DNA of 19,977 bases from Conexibacter sp. (GTDB taxonomy: Bacteria; Actinomycetota; Thermoleophilia; Solirubrobacterales; Solirubrobacteraceae): positions 1-19,977 of the forward strand of contig JAOPZP010000221.1 in assembly GCA_025964055.1 (NCBI GenBank). The letters run 5' to 3'. Below, piece by piece: positions 1 through 7,321 of the stretch. The notes under the pieces are model-generated. The model ran no database searches and was not told where the DNA came from. It saw nothing but the letters and a program-made list of their open reading frames with translations. A program made the position numbers and the translations under genes. Position 1 is the first letter of the stretch; the number at the start of each line of letters is the position of its first letter.

Positions 1-1116
1 GAGCGCGACGACGCCGTGGCCCGTGCCGACGCGGCCGAGCACGCCCTCGCCGACACCCGCTCCGCGCTGGACAGCGCCCGCAGCGAACGCGACAGCGCGC
101 TGACCGCGGCCGTCGAGGAGGCGACCGCCGGCGCGGCCGACCGGCTCGACGAGGCGCTGGCCCGAGCCGAGGCCGCCGATCTCTTCGCCTCCGAGGCGGT
201 CCACCGCGCCCAGGTCGCCGACCTGCGCGCGGACGACGCCGAGCACCGGCTGATCGACGCCGAGGCAGCCCGCGACGACGCGCGCGCCGCGCTGGTCCGA
301 GCCGAGGCGATGGTCGAGGACGAGGTCACCACGCTCCGCTCGGACCTCGACCTGGCGCTCGCCGCCCGCGACGAGCTGCAGGCCGCCCTGACCGTCGAGC
401 GCGAGGCGCGCGAGCTGGCCGAGCGCCGCCTGGCCGACGTCGGCCCGCAGCCGATCGTCGCCCAGGTCCCGGCGGTGATGACCTCGCCCTACAGCAACGG
501 CCGCCCGTCGCTGCCGCCGCTGGAGGTCGCCGCCGCCCAGGCCAAGGCCTTCGCCTACTCCGCGCCGGTCGAGCCCGAGGGTCCCCCGCCCGGCCTCACC
601 CCCGACGCGCTCGACGACTTCGACCGCGGACTGGCCAAGGCCTCGAGCCCGCGCGCCGCGGGCCGCGCCGCGCTGCAGGCGCTGGCCACCGCGACGGGCT
701 GGACCGGCGGCGCCCTGTGGCAGCCGCGCGACGAGGGCGAGTTCGGCTGCGCCGAGACCTGGAGCGCCTACATGTCGGGCCTGGAGGCCTGGGAGACGAT
801 GGCGTGGCGCGCCCACCTCGAGGACGGGCTGGTCGCCGCGGCCGCCGGCTCCGGCGAGGCCCACTGGGCCGACACCGAGGAGATGCTCGCCTGCCCGCGC
901 TCGCGCTCGGCGGCGTGGGCCGAGCTCGGCACGCTGGCGACCGTCCCGGTCGTGCATCCCGACGGTCGCGTGCTCGCGGTCCTCGAGCTCGTCCGCAAGC
1001 AGCGCGAGGCCGCCGATCCCGAGCTGCTGGCCACGCTCTGCGGCGTCGCCGTCCGGCTGGCCGAGCGCCTCGGGGCGATCGAGTCCGAGCTGGCCGCGGC
1101 GAGCGGCCGCTTCTAG
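1..1116 (+). CDS. Coiled-coil protein with C-terminal GAF-like domain (5' partial)
   Basis: The frame is open from base 1 to the TAG at 1114-1116, so the gene probably starts upstream of the window; a GTG at 16 is only an internal possibility. Roughly the first 145 visible residues are Ala/Glu/Arg/Asp-rich with heptad-like spacing, typical of a long coiled coil. A Pro-rich linker follows, then about 160 residues (from around DDFDRGLAK) that resemble a GAF domain: helix, the strand segment GGALWQPRD, a variable loop, and the core strands LATVPVVHPDGRVLAVLELV before a final helix. I see no kinase, cyclase, HTH or phosphatase domain in the visible part, so the output, if any, lies upstream or the protein acts by oligomerisation. 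A signal-sensing or scaffold role is inference. The next gene starts 25 bases after the stop on the same strand. Confidence 0.7.
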   Translation, partial: ERDDAVARADAAEHALADTRSALDSARSERDSALTAAVEEATAGAADRLDEALARAEAADLFASEAVHRAQVADLRADDAEHRLIDAEAARDDARAALVRAEAMVEDEVTTLRSDLDLALAARDELQAALTVEREARELAERRLADVGPQPIVAQVPAVMTSPYSNGRPSLPPLEVAAAQAKAFAYSAPVEPEGPPPGLTPDALDDFDRGLAKASSPRAAGRAALQALATATGWTGGALWQPRDEGEFGCAETWSAYMSGLEAWETMAWRAHLEDGLVAAAAGSGEAHWADTEEMLACPRSRSAAWAELGTLATVPVVHPDGRVLAVLELVRKQREAADPELLATLCGVAVRLAERLGAIESELAAASGRF

Positions 1117-1127
1117 CGCGGCCTCTC

Positions 1128-1133
1128 TAGGGT
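1128..1133 (+). promoter_or_regulatory. Candidate -10 box (TAGGGT) for the acyl-CoA synthetase gene
   Basis: TAGGGT fits the actinobacterial TANNNT -10 pattern and lies 8 bases before the ATG at 1142, with no Shine-Dalgarno sequence between. This geometry would give a leaderless or near-leaderless mRNA. No clear -35 was found. The proposal rests on the same arrangement at 2660 and 8278. Confidence 0.35.
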
Positions 1134-1141
1134 CCGCGGCG

Positions 1142-2596
1142 ATGAACTTCGCCGTGGACGTGGTCGAGGCCGCCGACGCCGAGCGCCTGGCGCTCGTCGA
1201 GCTGGACCGCCACGGAGCGCGGCGCGAGCACGGCTTCGGCGCGGTGGCGCGGGCGGCGCGGGCCATGGCCGCGCGCCTGGACGGGCTGGGCGTGCGCCGC
1301 GGCGACGTCGTCCTCACGCTGGCCGGCAACCAGCCCGACTGGGTCGTGGCGATGGTCGCCTGCTTCCGGCAGGGCTACGTCGTCCTCCCGTGCACCGAGC
1401 AGCTGCGGGCCAAGGACCTGGCGCTGCGGCTGGCGGTCGCCCAGCCCGCCGCGGTCGTCGCCGACGAGCGCAACGCCGCGGTGCTGCGCGAGGCCGGCTG
1501 GGACGGTCCCACGGTCTGGGGCCCGGGCGTCATGGACTGGCCCGAGACGGCGAGCGACGCGACGCCCGTGCCCGCGCCCGCCGACCTCGGCCCGCTCGAC
1601 CCCTGCCTGATCACGTTCACCAGCGGCACCGCGGGCGAGCCGAAGGCCGTGCTGCACGGCCAGCGCTACCTCGACGGCCAGCGCACGCAGGCCGAGCACT
1701 GGCTCGGGACACGGCCGGGCGACCTCGTCTGGTGCACGGCTGCGTCGGGCTGGAGCAAGTCGGCACGCAACGTCTTCATCGCGCCGTGGCTGCAGGGTGC
1801 GGCCGCGCTCGTGCACGACGCGCGGTTCGACCCAGCGCAGCGGCTCGACCTCCTGGAGCGCGAGGGCGTCGACATCCTCTGCATGGCGCCGACCGAGTAC
1901 CGCGTCATCGCCAAGCGCGTGCCGCTGCGGCGGTTCCCGCAGCTGCGCGGGCTGGTCGCCGCCGGCGAGGCCCTGAACCCCGAGGTCCTGCGCGCGTGGG
2001 AGGAGGCGACGGGCCTGCAGATCCGCGACGGCTACGGCCAGACCGAGACCGGGCAGCTGACCGGCAACCTCGCCGGCGAGACGGCGCGCCCGGGCTCGAT
2101 GGGTCGCGCGCTGCCGGGCGTGTGCCTGTGGGTCGACGACGGCGAGCTGGTCGCCGATCCCGCCACCGTCCCGACGTTCTTCCTGCGGTACCTCGGCGAC
2201 GCGCCGCGCGACGCGTCCGAGCCGTGGCACACGGGCGATCGCGTCCACCAGGACGACGACGGCTACCTCTTCTTCGAAGGCCGCACCGACGACGTCATCA
2301 TCTCGGCCGGCTACCGGATCGGCCCGTTCGAGGTCGAGTCCGCGCTGATCTCGCACCCCGCGGTCGCCGAGGCCGCCGTCGTCGCCGCCCCCGACGACGA
2401 GCGCGGCTCGATCGTCCGGGCGATCGTCGTGCTCCGCGACGAGCACGCGGCCTCCGACGGGCTCGCCCGTGAGCTCCAGGACCACGTGAAGGCCCAGACC
2501 GCGCCCTACAAGTACCCGCGCCTGCTGGAGTTCGCCACCGACCTGCCCAAGACGTCCAGCGGCAAGGTCCGCCGGGCGCTGCTGCGCGGCGAGTAG
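1142..2596 (+). CDS. AMP-forming acyl-CoA synthetase (medium-chain/acetyl-CoA synthetase-like)
   Basis: A 484-residue ANL-superfamily adenylating enzyme, expected to activate a carboxylic acid with ATP and CoA through an acyl-AMP intermediate in the cytosol. The core motifs are in order: the Thr/Ser/Gly-rich ATP loop TFTSGTAGEPK (about residues 158-168), DGYGQTETG (about 296-304), the hinge region EGRTDDVIISAGYRIGP (from about 379) where Asp and Arg contact ATP and ribose, and the C-terminal catalytic Lys in TSSGKVRR (about 475). The GYRIGPFEVE segment and overall pattern resemble the medium-chain (ACSM) and acetyl/propionyl branch more than FadD, but substrate cannot be read from sequence. 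At 484 residues it is shorter than classical Acs (about 650), lacking much of the N-terminal lid. ATG at 1142 is chosen because the TAGGGT box sits just upstream. A link to the amine locus downstream is not demonstrated. Confidence 0.88.
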   Translation: MNFAVDVVEAADAERLALVELDRHGARREHGFGAVARAARAMAARLDGLGVRRGDVVLTLAGNQPDWVVAMVACFRQGYVVLPCTEQLRAKDLALRLAVAQPAAVVADERNAAVLREAGWDGPTVWGPGVMDWPETASDATPVPAPADLGPLDPCLITFTSGTAGEPKAVLHGQRYLDGQRTQAEHWLGTRPGDLVWCTAASGWSKSARNVFIAPWLQGAAALVHDARFDPAQRLDLLEREGVDILCMAPTEYRVIAKRVPLRRFPQLRGLVAAGEALNPEVLRAWEEATGLQIRDGYGQTETGQLTGNLAGETARPGSMGRALPGVCLWVDDGELVADPATVPTFFLRYLGDAPRDASEPWHTGDRVHQDDDGYLFFEGRTDDVIISAGYRIGPFEVESALISHPAVAEAAVVAAPDDERGSIVRAIVVLRDEHAASDGLARELQDHVKAQTAPYKYPRLLEFATDLPKTSSGKVRRALLRGE

Positions 2597-2664
2597 GCCT
2601 ACGGGTCGGTCTCGCGACGCCGAGCCAGGCTGACCGGCGGGGAGCCCTGCTAGGACCCGTAGGC
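2597..2664. repeat. Perfect 11-bp inverted repeat spanning the 2597-2672 gap
   Basis: GCCTACGGGTC at 2597-2607, immediately after the synthetase stop codon, is the exact reverse complement of GACCCGTAGGC at 2654-2664, 8 bases before the next ATG; 46 bases separate the arms. The right arm overlaps the candidate -10 box at 2660. It could be the base of an RNA hairpin (terminator or 5' structure) or a pair of half-sites for a regulator. There is no T-run, so classical intrinsic termination is not evident. Confidence 0.5.
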
Positions 2665-2665
2665 T
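2660..2665 (+). promoter_or_regulatory. Candidate -10 box (TAGGCT) for a leaderless start at 2673
   Basis: TAGGCT is followed by the 7-base spacer CGCCTCC and then ATG. The box before the GS-like gene (TACCTT at 8278) has the identical 7-base spacer and ATG. A -10 box 7 bases before the start codon puts the transcription start at or next to the A of ATG, the arrangement known for leaderless actinobacterial genes. No convincing -35 was found. Confidence 0.4.
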
Positions 2666-2672
2666 CGCCTCC

Positions 2673-3155
2673 ATGCTCATCACCGAACGCCCACCGGCCA
2701 CCAACGACTTCTCGTTCCTGACCGGCGCGTGGGACATCGCCAACCGGCGGCGCAACGGCGACGGCGTCTGGGAGGAGTTCGCCGCCACCGGCCAGGTCGC
2801 GATGCACGTCGACGGGCTCGTCCAGCTCGACCACTACGACGCGCCGGAGTTCCCCGGCCGCGGCCACGTGCGTGCGGTGACCGTGCGCACCTACGACACG
2901 ACGACCAACCAGTGGTCGATCCTCTGGCTCTCCAACTACTCGCCGCCGGACCTGCGGCCGATGGTCGGCGCCTGGGACGGCGACGACGGCGACTTCCGCC
3001 AGACCATCGAGGACGAGCACGGCGCACCGCTCGACGTCCGGTTCCGCTGGACGCGCTTCAGCGACGACCACGCCCGCTGGGAGCAGGCGACGTCCAACGA
3101 CGCCGGCGCGACGTGGGACTGGGAGTGGACGATGGAGCTGACGCGCCGAGCGTGA
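2673..3155 (+). CDS. Small DUF1579-like hypothetical protein
   Basis: A 160-residue acidic, Trp-rich soluble protein with no signal peptide or membrane segment. It opens with a FLTGAWDI-type segment (about residues 15-22), runs through alternating beta strands (GQVAMHVDGL, RTYDTTTNQWSILWLS), and ends in VRFRWTRFSDDHARWEQA plus a DWEWTMEL strand. This pattern recalls DUF1579/lipocalin-like beta-barrel proteins, in which an N-terminal LxGxW motif and a late W-E-Q strand are typical. That assignment is from memory of the family pattern and is moderate at best; biochemical function is unknown. It begins 76 bases after the synthetase stop and has its own candidate -10 box, so it may be independently transcribed. 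It is convergent with the aminotransferase operon. Confidence 0.7.
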   Translation: MLITERPPATNDFSFLTGAWDIANRRRNGDGVWEEFAATGQVAMHVDGLVQLDHYDAPEFPGRGHVRAVTVRTYDTTTNQWSILWLSNYSPPDLRPMVGAWDGDDGDFRQTIEDEHGAPLDVRFRWTRFSDDHARWEQATSNDAGATWDWEWTMELTRRA

Positions 3156-3232
3156 GAGCGCCGGCGTCCATGGCGTCCAACGCAGACGCTCGCGCGGTTT
3201 ACGGCGTCGTACGAGGGCGATGACAGGGAAGT

Positions 3233-3252
3233 CAGCGCCGGTGTCGGCGCTG
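3233..3252 (+). terminator. 8-bp GC stem-loop downstream of the DUF1579-like gene
   Basis: CAGCGCCG, loop GTGT, CGGCGCTG form a perfect 8-bp stem with a tetraloop, 78 bases after the stop at 3155. No U-tract follows, so this is only a candidate terminator or 3'-end stabiliser; many high-GC actinobacterial terminators lack a U-tract. Confidence 0.35.
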
Positions 3253-3272
3253 CCGGTCTCCGCGGGCGCCGG

Positions 3273-3327
3273 GGTTGGGTGGGCCCGAAGAGCGCGGCCA
3301 CACCGCGCCGAACAGGCCCACCCCACC
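3273..3327. repeat. Nested hairpin element, copy 1
   Basis: The outer arms GGGTGGGCC (3277-3285) and GGCCCACCC (3315-3323) are perfectly complementary and extend to 3273/3327 with one mismatch. Inside lies a second stem, GCGCGG (3292-3297) with CCGCGC (3303-3308), around the loop CCACA. The outer arms are separated by exactly 29 bases, as in copy 2. It lies between convergent genes. See the finding on the tandem element. Confidence 0.6.
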
Positions 3328-3354
3328 GTCACGCGGGACGCTCGCTCAGCCCGA

Positions 3355-3399
3355 GGTGGGCCCATCCGCGGACGCTCAGCGTCCGCCAACAGGCCCACC
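3355..3399. repeat. Nested hairpin element, copy 2
   Basis: The outer arms GGTGGGCC (3355-3362) and GGCCCACC (3392-3399) match copy 1, with the same 29-base interval and the same CAACAGGCCCACC-like right end. The inner stem differs in sequence but is conserved as a structure: GCGGACGCT (3368-3376), C, AGCGTCCGC (3378-3386). The copy-to-copy period is 77 bases. The rest of 3156-3461 shows no plausible gene: frames open across it have no motif and no coding character I can support. Confidence 0.6.
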
Positions 3400-3461
3400 C
3401 CCTCTCGCGACACCCGTCCTGCCAAGCGCCGGCCGCGGCACCGCGAACCCCGCGCTGACGC

Positions 3462-4850
3462 TCAGGCCGTGAGGTCCGCCGCCATCTCGTCGAAGACCGA
3501 GATGTAGGCGTCGACGGCCTCGTCGGTGTGGGTCACCGAGAGCGTCCACTCCTCCTCGCGGCCGGGCGTCATGAAGATGCCGCGGTTCATGTTGTACAAC
3601 CAGGCCAGCTCAGCGATCTCGGCGTCCTGCTGGGACTTGAACGTCTCGTAGTCGATGACCTTCTGCGTCGCGAACGTGACGCAGCCCTTGGAGCCGATGC
3701 CGACGGCGTAGCCCGGCAGGTTGTACTTGTCGATGACGCCCTCGCAGCCGCCCAGCAGGCGGTCGTTGAGATGGTCGAGGTGCGTGTAGGCCTCGGGCGT
3801 CAGGACCTCGAGGAGGTTGGCGCGCGTGGCGGCCATGCCGAGCGGGTTGCCGTTGTAGGTGCCCACCTGGTAGACGGTGCCGTCCTCGACGACCGCGGCG
3901 AGCTCCTCGCTCATGCCGATCGCGCCCGACGGCAGGCCGCCGCCCAGCGCCTTGGCCAGCGTGACCATGTCGGGCAGCACGCCGTACTTGTCGGTGGCCC
4001 CGCCCGGGGCGACGGTCAGGCCGGTCTTGACCTCGTCGAAGATCAGGACGATGCCGTGGCGCGCGGTGATGTCGCGGACGGCCTCCAGGTAGCCCGGCTC
4101 CGGCAGCACGACGCCGAGGTTCATCATCGCCGGCTCCATGATCAGGCAGGCCGGCTTGCGGCCCTCGCCCTCGAGCTCGACGATCCGGCGCTCCATCGAC
4201 TCTGCGTCGTTGAAGTGCACGGCGAAGACGTGGTCGACCGTCGACTGCGGGATGCCGCCGCCGTAGGGCAGCGAGACCGGGTGGTCGTGGTCGCCGATCT
4301 TGTCGTACTCGACGCCGATGGACACCATGACGGTGTCGTGGTGGCCGTGGTAGGACCCGAAGATCTTGAGGACGTCGTCGCGCCCGGTGAAGGCGCGCGC
4401 GATGCGGATGGCGTCCATCGTCGACTCCGAGCCGGAGTTCGTGTAGCGCCACTTCGGCAGCCCCCAGCGGCGGGCGAGCTCGTCGCCCACGACGATCGCG
4501 TCCTCGGTCGGCGCGGCGAAGTGCGTGCCGAGGTCGTAGCGCTCGCGGATCGCGTGGCCGATCGCCGGGTGCGCGTGGCCCTGGACCATCGAGCCGAAGC
4601 CGTTGTGGAAGTCCCACATCTCGTTGCCGTCGACGTCCCAGACCTTGGGGCCCGCGCCGCGCTCGAGGTAGATCGGCCACGGCTCGCGGACCTGGTAGGA
4701 CGAGGCGACCCCCGAGGCGAGGTGCACGTTGGCGCGGCGGAAGGTCTCGCCGCTGCCCTTGGTCGCCTCGTTCAGGCGCACGGTCTCACGCTCGGTGAGC
4801 TCGGCGATCCGGGCGCGGTCGAGCGTGATGGTGTCAGCGTTGGCAGCCAT
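3462..4850 (-). CDS. Class III PLP aminotransferase (glutamate-1-semialdehyde aminomutase-like)
   Basis: A 462-residue fold-type I, class III aminotransferase, predicted to transfer an amino group from an omega-amino or amino-ketone substrate using PLP in the cytosol. Landmarks are all present: NSGSES (about 138-143, phosphate binding), SYHGHHD (166-172, ring stacking), FDEVKTG with Asp272 contacting the PLP pyridine nitrogen, Lys300 in TLAKALGGG as the Schiff-base lysine, and TYNGNPLGMA (331-340) from the partner subunit. The overall pattern is closest to HemL-like and beta-amino-acid or GABA-type enzymes. A biosynthetic HemL role is unlikely, because HemL is usually near 430 residues and this gene is the last cistron of a catabolic operon. 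It starts 2 bases after the flavoprotein stop, so translational coupling is likely. The substrate is unknown; it could deaminate the amine or an aldehyde product of the neighbouring enzymes. Confidence 0.87.
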   Translation of the reverse strand: MAANADTITLDRARIAELTERETVRLNEATKGSGETFRRANVHLASGVASSYQVREPWPIYLERGAGPKVWDVDGNEMWDFHNGFGSMVQGHAHPAIGHAIRERYDLGTHFAAPTEDAIVVGDELARRWGLPKWRYTNSGSESTMDAIRIARAFTGRDDVLKIFGSYHGHHDTVMVSIGVEYDKIGDHDHPVSLPYGGGIPQSTVDHVFAVHFNDAESMERRIVELEGEGRKPACLIMEPAMMNLGVVLPEPGYLEAVRDITARHGIVLIFDEVKTGLTVAPGGATDKYGVLPDMVTLAKALGGGLPSGAIGMSEELAAVVEDGTVYQVGTYNGNPLGMAATRANLLEVLTPEAYTHLDHLNDRLLGGCEGVIDKYNLPGYAVGIGSKGCVTFATQKVIDYETFKSQQDAEIAELAWLYNMNRGIFMTPGREEEWTLSVTHTDEAVDAYISVFDEMAADLTA

Positions 4851-4852
4851 GG

Positions 4853-7321
4853 TCAGCCCATGGTAGGCAGGGACGCTCCTCCTGTCTGTACGCCTTTGAC
4901 CCGCTCACCCGCCGGGTCGTACAACGGTTCGGCGCTCACCCGGCCCCCGATCCACTGCCCGAACACGTCGATGGCCACCGCGGTGCCCGGTTCGGCGTGC
5001 TGCGGCGGCAGATAGGCGTAGGCGATCGACGCCTCGACGGTGTAGCCGTAGCCGCCGGAGGTGACTCGGCCGACCACCTCGCCGTCCACGGCGACCGGCT
5101 CGTTGCCGAGCGCGACCGAGCGCGGGTCCTCCAGCACGATGCACGCCAGGCGCTTGGTGACCGGCCGCTCGCGCAGGGCCGCGGCGCCGAGGAAGTCCTT
5201 GTCCTCGCGCACGCAGAACGACAGGCCGGCGTCGTGGGGCGACTCGTCGGGCGTGATGTCGGCGCCCCAGACGCGGTAGCCCTTCTCCAGCCGCAGCGAG
5301 TCGATCGCCCGGTAGCCGGCGGCGACCAGCCCGTGCGGCTGCCCGGACTCCCAGAGCGCGCGCCAGAGCCCGGCGCCGTACTCGGCCTGGCAGTACAGCT
5401 CCCAGCCGAGCTCGCCGGCGAACGTGACGCGCAGGGCGCGGACCGGGACGTCGCCGACGGTGATCTCGCGCATCGACAGGTAGGGGAAGTCGAGGGCGTC
5501 CGCGGTCAGCGGCGCCAGGACGTCGCGGGCCAGCGGGCCCCAGAGGGCGAAGCACGCCCAGCGCGACGTCGTGTCGATCACCCGGACCGACCCGTCGGTC
5601 GGCGCATGGCGGCGGATCCACGTCAGGTCGTGCTGGCCGAACGCGGTGCCGGTGACGATCTGGAACGCGTCGTCGGCCAGCCGCGTGACCGTGAAGTCGC
5701 ACTCGATGCCGCCGCGCGAGTTGAGCATCTGCGTGTAGGTGATGCGCCCGACGTCGCGGGCGACCCGGTTGTCGCACAGCGACTCCAGGAACTCCGCTGC
5801 GCCCGGCCCGACGACCTCGAGCTTGGCGAACGACGACTCGTCGAACAGGGCGGCGCGCTCGCGGGCGGCGCGGTGCTCGGCGCCGATGGCCGGCGACCAG
5901 TGCTTGCCCGCCCAGCCCCGCGGGCGCAGCGCCTCGTCACCGTCGGCGGCGTTGGCTTCGTACCAGTTGACGCGCTCCCAGCCGGACTTCTCGCCGAACG
6001 CCGCGCCGTGCTGCTCGTGCCACGAGTAGTTGGACGACACCTTCAGCGGCCGCCCGGCCTGGCGCTCCTCGCCCGGGTAGTGGAGGTCGTAGTAGGTCTC
6101 GTAGACCTCCTTGGTGCGCTTCAGCGTGTAGGCCGGCGAGCGGTACTGCGGGCCGAAGCGCCGGATGTCCATGTGCCAGAGGTCCATCTGCGGCTCGCCG
6201 GCGACGATCCACTCGGCCATGACCTTGCCGATGCCGCCGGCGCCGGCCAGGCCGTGGGCGCAGAAGCCCGCGGCCACGAACAGCCCGTCGACCTCGGTCT
6301 CTCCGAGGCAGAACTCGTTGTCGGGGGTGAACGCCTCGGGGCCGTTGATCAGCTTGGTGACCTTGACGTCCTCCATCGCGGGAACGCGCACCTTCGACGC
6401 CTCGGCGATCTCCTCGAAGCGGGGCCAGTCCTCCTCCAGCAGCTGCCCGTTGAAGTCGAACGGGATGCGGTCGACCAGGTGCTCGTCCAGCGACCACGGG
6501 GCGCTGTGGCGCTCGTAGCCGCCCATGACCAGCCCGCCGCCCTCCTCGCGGAAGTAGATGAGGTGGTCGGGGTCGCGCAGGGTCGGCAGGTGCTGAATCG
6601 GCCCCCGCCCAGCCCGCTCCCGAAACGGCTGGGTGACGAGGTACTCGTGCGCCATCGGCACGATCGGCACGCGCACGCCGGCCAGGCGGCCCAGCTCGGC
6701 GGCGTACATCCCGCCCGCGATGACGCACACCTCGCACTCGACCCGGCCCCACTCGGTCTCGACCGCGCGCACGCGGCCGTCGACGACCTCGATGCCCGTC
6801 ACGCGCGTGTGCGTGGAGATCTGCACGCCGCCGCCGCGGGCGCCCTCGGCCAGGGCGTAGGTCAACATGGAGGGGTCGAGGTAGCCGTCGGTCGGCAGGT
6901 AGGACGCGACGCGCACGCCGTCGGTCGACATCAGCGGGAACCTCGCGGCCGCCTCGTCCGGGCTGAGCAGCTCCAGCGGCAGCCCGAACGTCCGTGCCCA
7001 GGCGACCTGGCGGTGGACCTCCTCCTCGCGCTCGGGCGTGCAGGCCAGCCGGATCCCGCCGCACTCGATCCAGCCGCAGTCCAGCGAGCGGTACAGCTCG
7101 ACCGAGTACATCATCATGGTCGTCAGCGAGACCGACGAGCGCAGCTGGCCGACCAGGCCGGCGGAGTGGAACGTCGAGCCACTGGTCAGCTCGTCGCGGT
7201 CGACGAGCAGGACGTCAGACTCGCCCAGCCCGGCGAGGTGGTAGGCGATGGACGTACCGCCCACCCCGCCGCCGATGACGACGACACGGGCACGGTCGGG
7301 GAGCTCACGGGGTCGCGCCAT
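4853..7321 (-). CDS. FAD-dependent sarcosine/dimethylglycine dehydrogenase-like protein with GcvT domain
   Basis: An 822-residue two-part flavoprotein. The N-terminal DAO-type half has the FAD dinucleotide fold VIGGGVGGTSIAYHL (about 15-29), the ribose-binding acid in LLVDRDE (Asp41), and TSGSTFHSAGL, where His52 lines up with the histidine that carries covalent flavin in mitochondrial DMGDH and sarcosine dehydrogenase. A short FAO_M-like bridge (about 380-430) leads to a GcvT/aminomethyltransferase-like half (about 490-820) beginning near HRAARERAALFDES, which in the family binds tetrahydrofolate and captures the one-carbon unit. Family knowledge predicts oxidative N-demethylation of a methylated amine or amino acid; related actinobacterial proteins may act on other secondary amines, for example a gamma-glutamylated one (inference). 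The ATG at 7321 lies inside the kinase gene (17-base overlap), and the aminotransferase starts 2 bases after its stop. Length is typical (about 800-870). Confidence 0.88.
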   Translation of the reverse strand: MARPRELPDRARVVVIGGGVGGTSIAYHLAGLGESDVLLVDRDELTSGSTFHSAGLVGQLRSSVSLTTMMMYSVELYRSLDCGWIECGGIRLACTPEREEEVHRQVAWARTFGLPLELLSPDEAAARFPLMSTDGVRVASYLPTDGYLDPSMLTYALAEGARGGGVQISTHTRVTGIEVVDGRVRAVETEWGRVECEVCVIAGGMYAAELGRLAGVRVPIVPMAHEYLVTQPFRERAGRGPIQHLPTLRDPDHLIYFREEGGGLVMGGYERHSAPWSLDEHLVDRIPFDFNGQLLEEDWPRFEEIAEASKVRVPAMEDVKVTKLINGPEAFTPDNEFCLGETEVDGLFVAAGFCAHGLAGAGGIGKVMAEWIVAGEPQMDLWHMDIRRFGPQYRSPAYTLKRTKEVYETYYDLHYPGEERQAGRPLKVSSNYSWHEQHGAAFGEKSGWERVNWYEANAADGDEALRPRGWAGKHWSPAIGAEHRAARERAALFDESSFAKLEVVGPGAAEFLESLCDNRVARDVGRITYTQMLNSRGGIECDFTVTRLADDAFQIVTGTAFGQHDLTWIRRHAPTDGSVRVIDTTSRWACFALWGPLARDVLAPLTADALDFPYLSMREITVGDVPVRALRVTFAGELGWELYCQAEYGAGLWRALWESGQPHGLVAAGYRAIDSLRLEKGYRVWGADITPDESPHDAGLSFCVREDKDFLGAAALRERPVTKRLACIVLEDPRSVALGNEPVAVDGEVVGRVTSGGYGYTVEASIAYAYLPPQHAEPGTAVAIDVFGQWIGGRVSAEPLYDPAGERVKGVQTGGASLPTMG

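Noticed and set aside
1127..2788. 553-residue open frame on the minus strand opposite the acyl-CoA synthetase
   Set aside because: It is antisense to a gene with complete ANL motifs; its composition is Arg/Gly/Val/Asp-rich low-complexity typical of GC-rich shadow frames.
3220..3507. Small plus-strand open frames in the 3156-3461 gap
   Set aside because: They run through the inverted-repeat elements and into the antisense of the aminotransferase, with no motif and no ribosome-binding site.
3462..4850. Aminotransferase as biosynthetic HemL (glutamate-1-semialdehyde aminomutase)
   Set aside because: The motifs are shared by all class III aminotransferases; the catabolic operon, lack of other haem genes and the greater length argue against a tetrapyrrole role.
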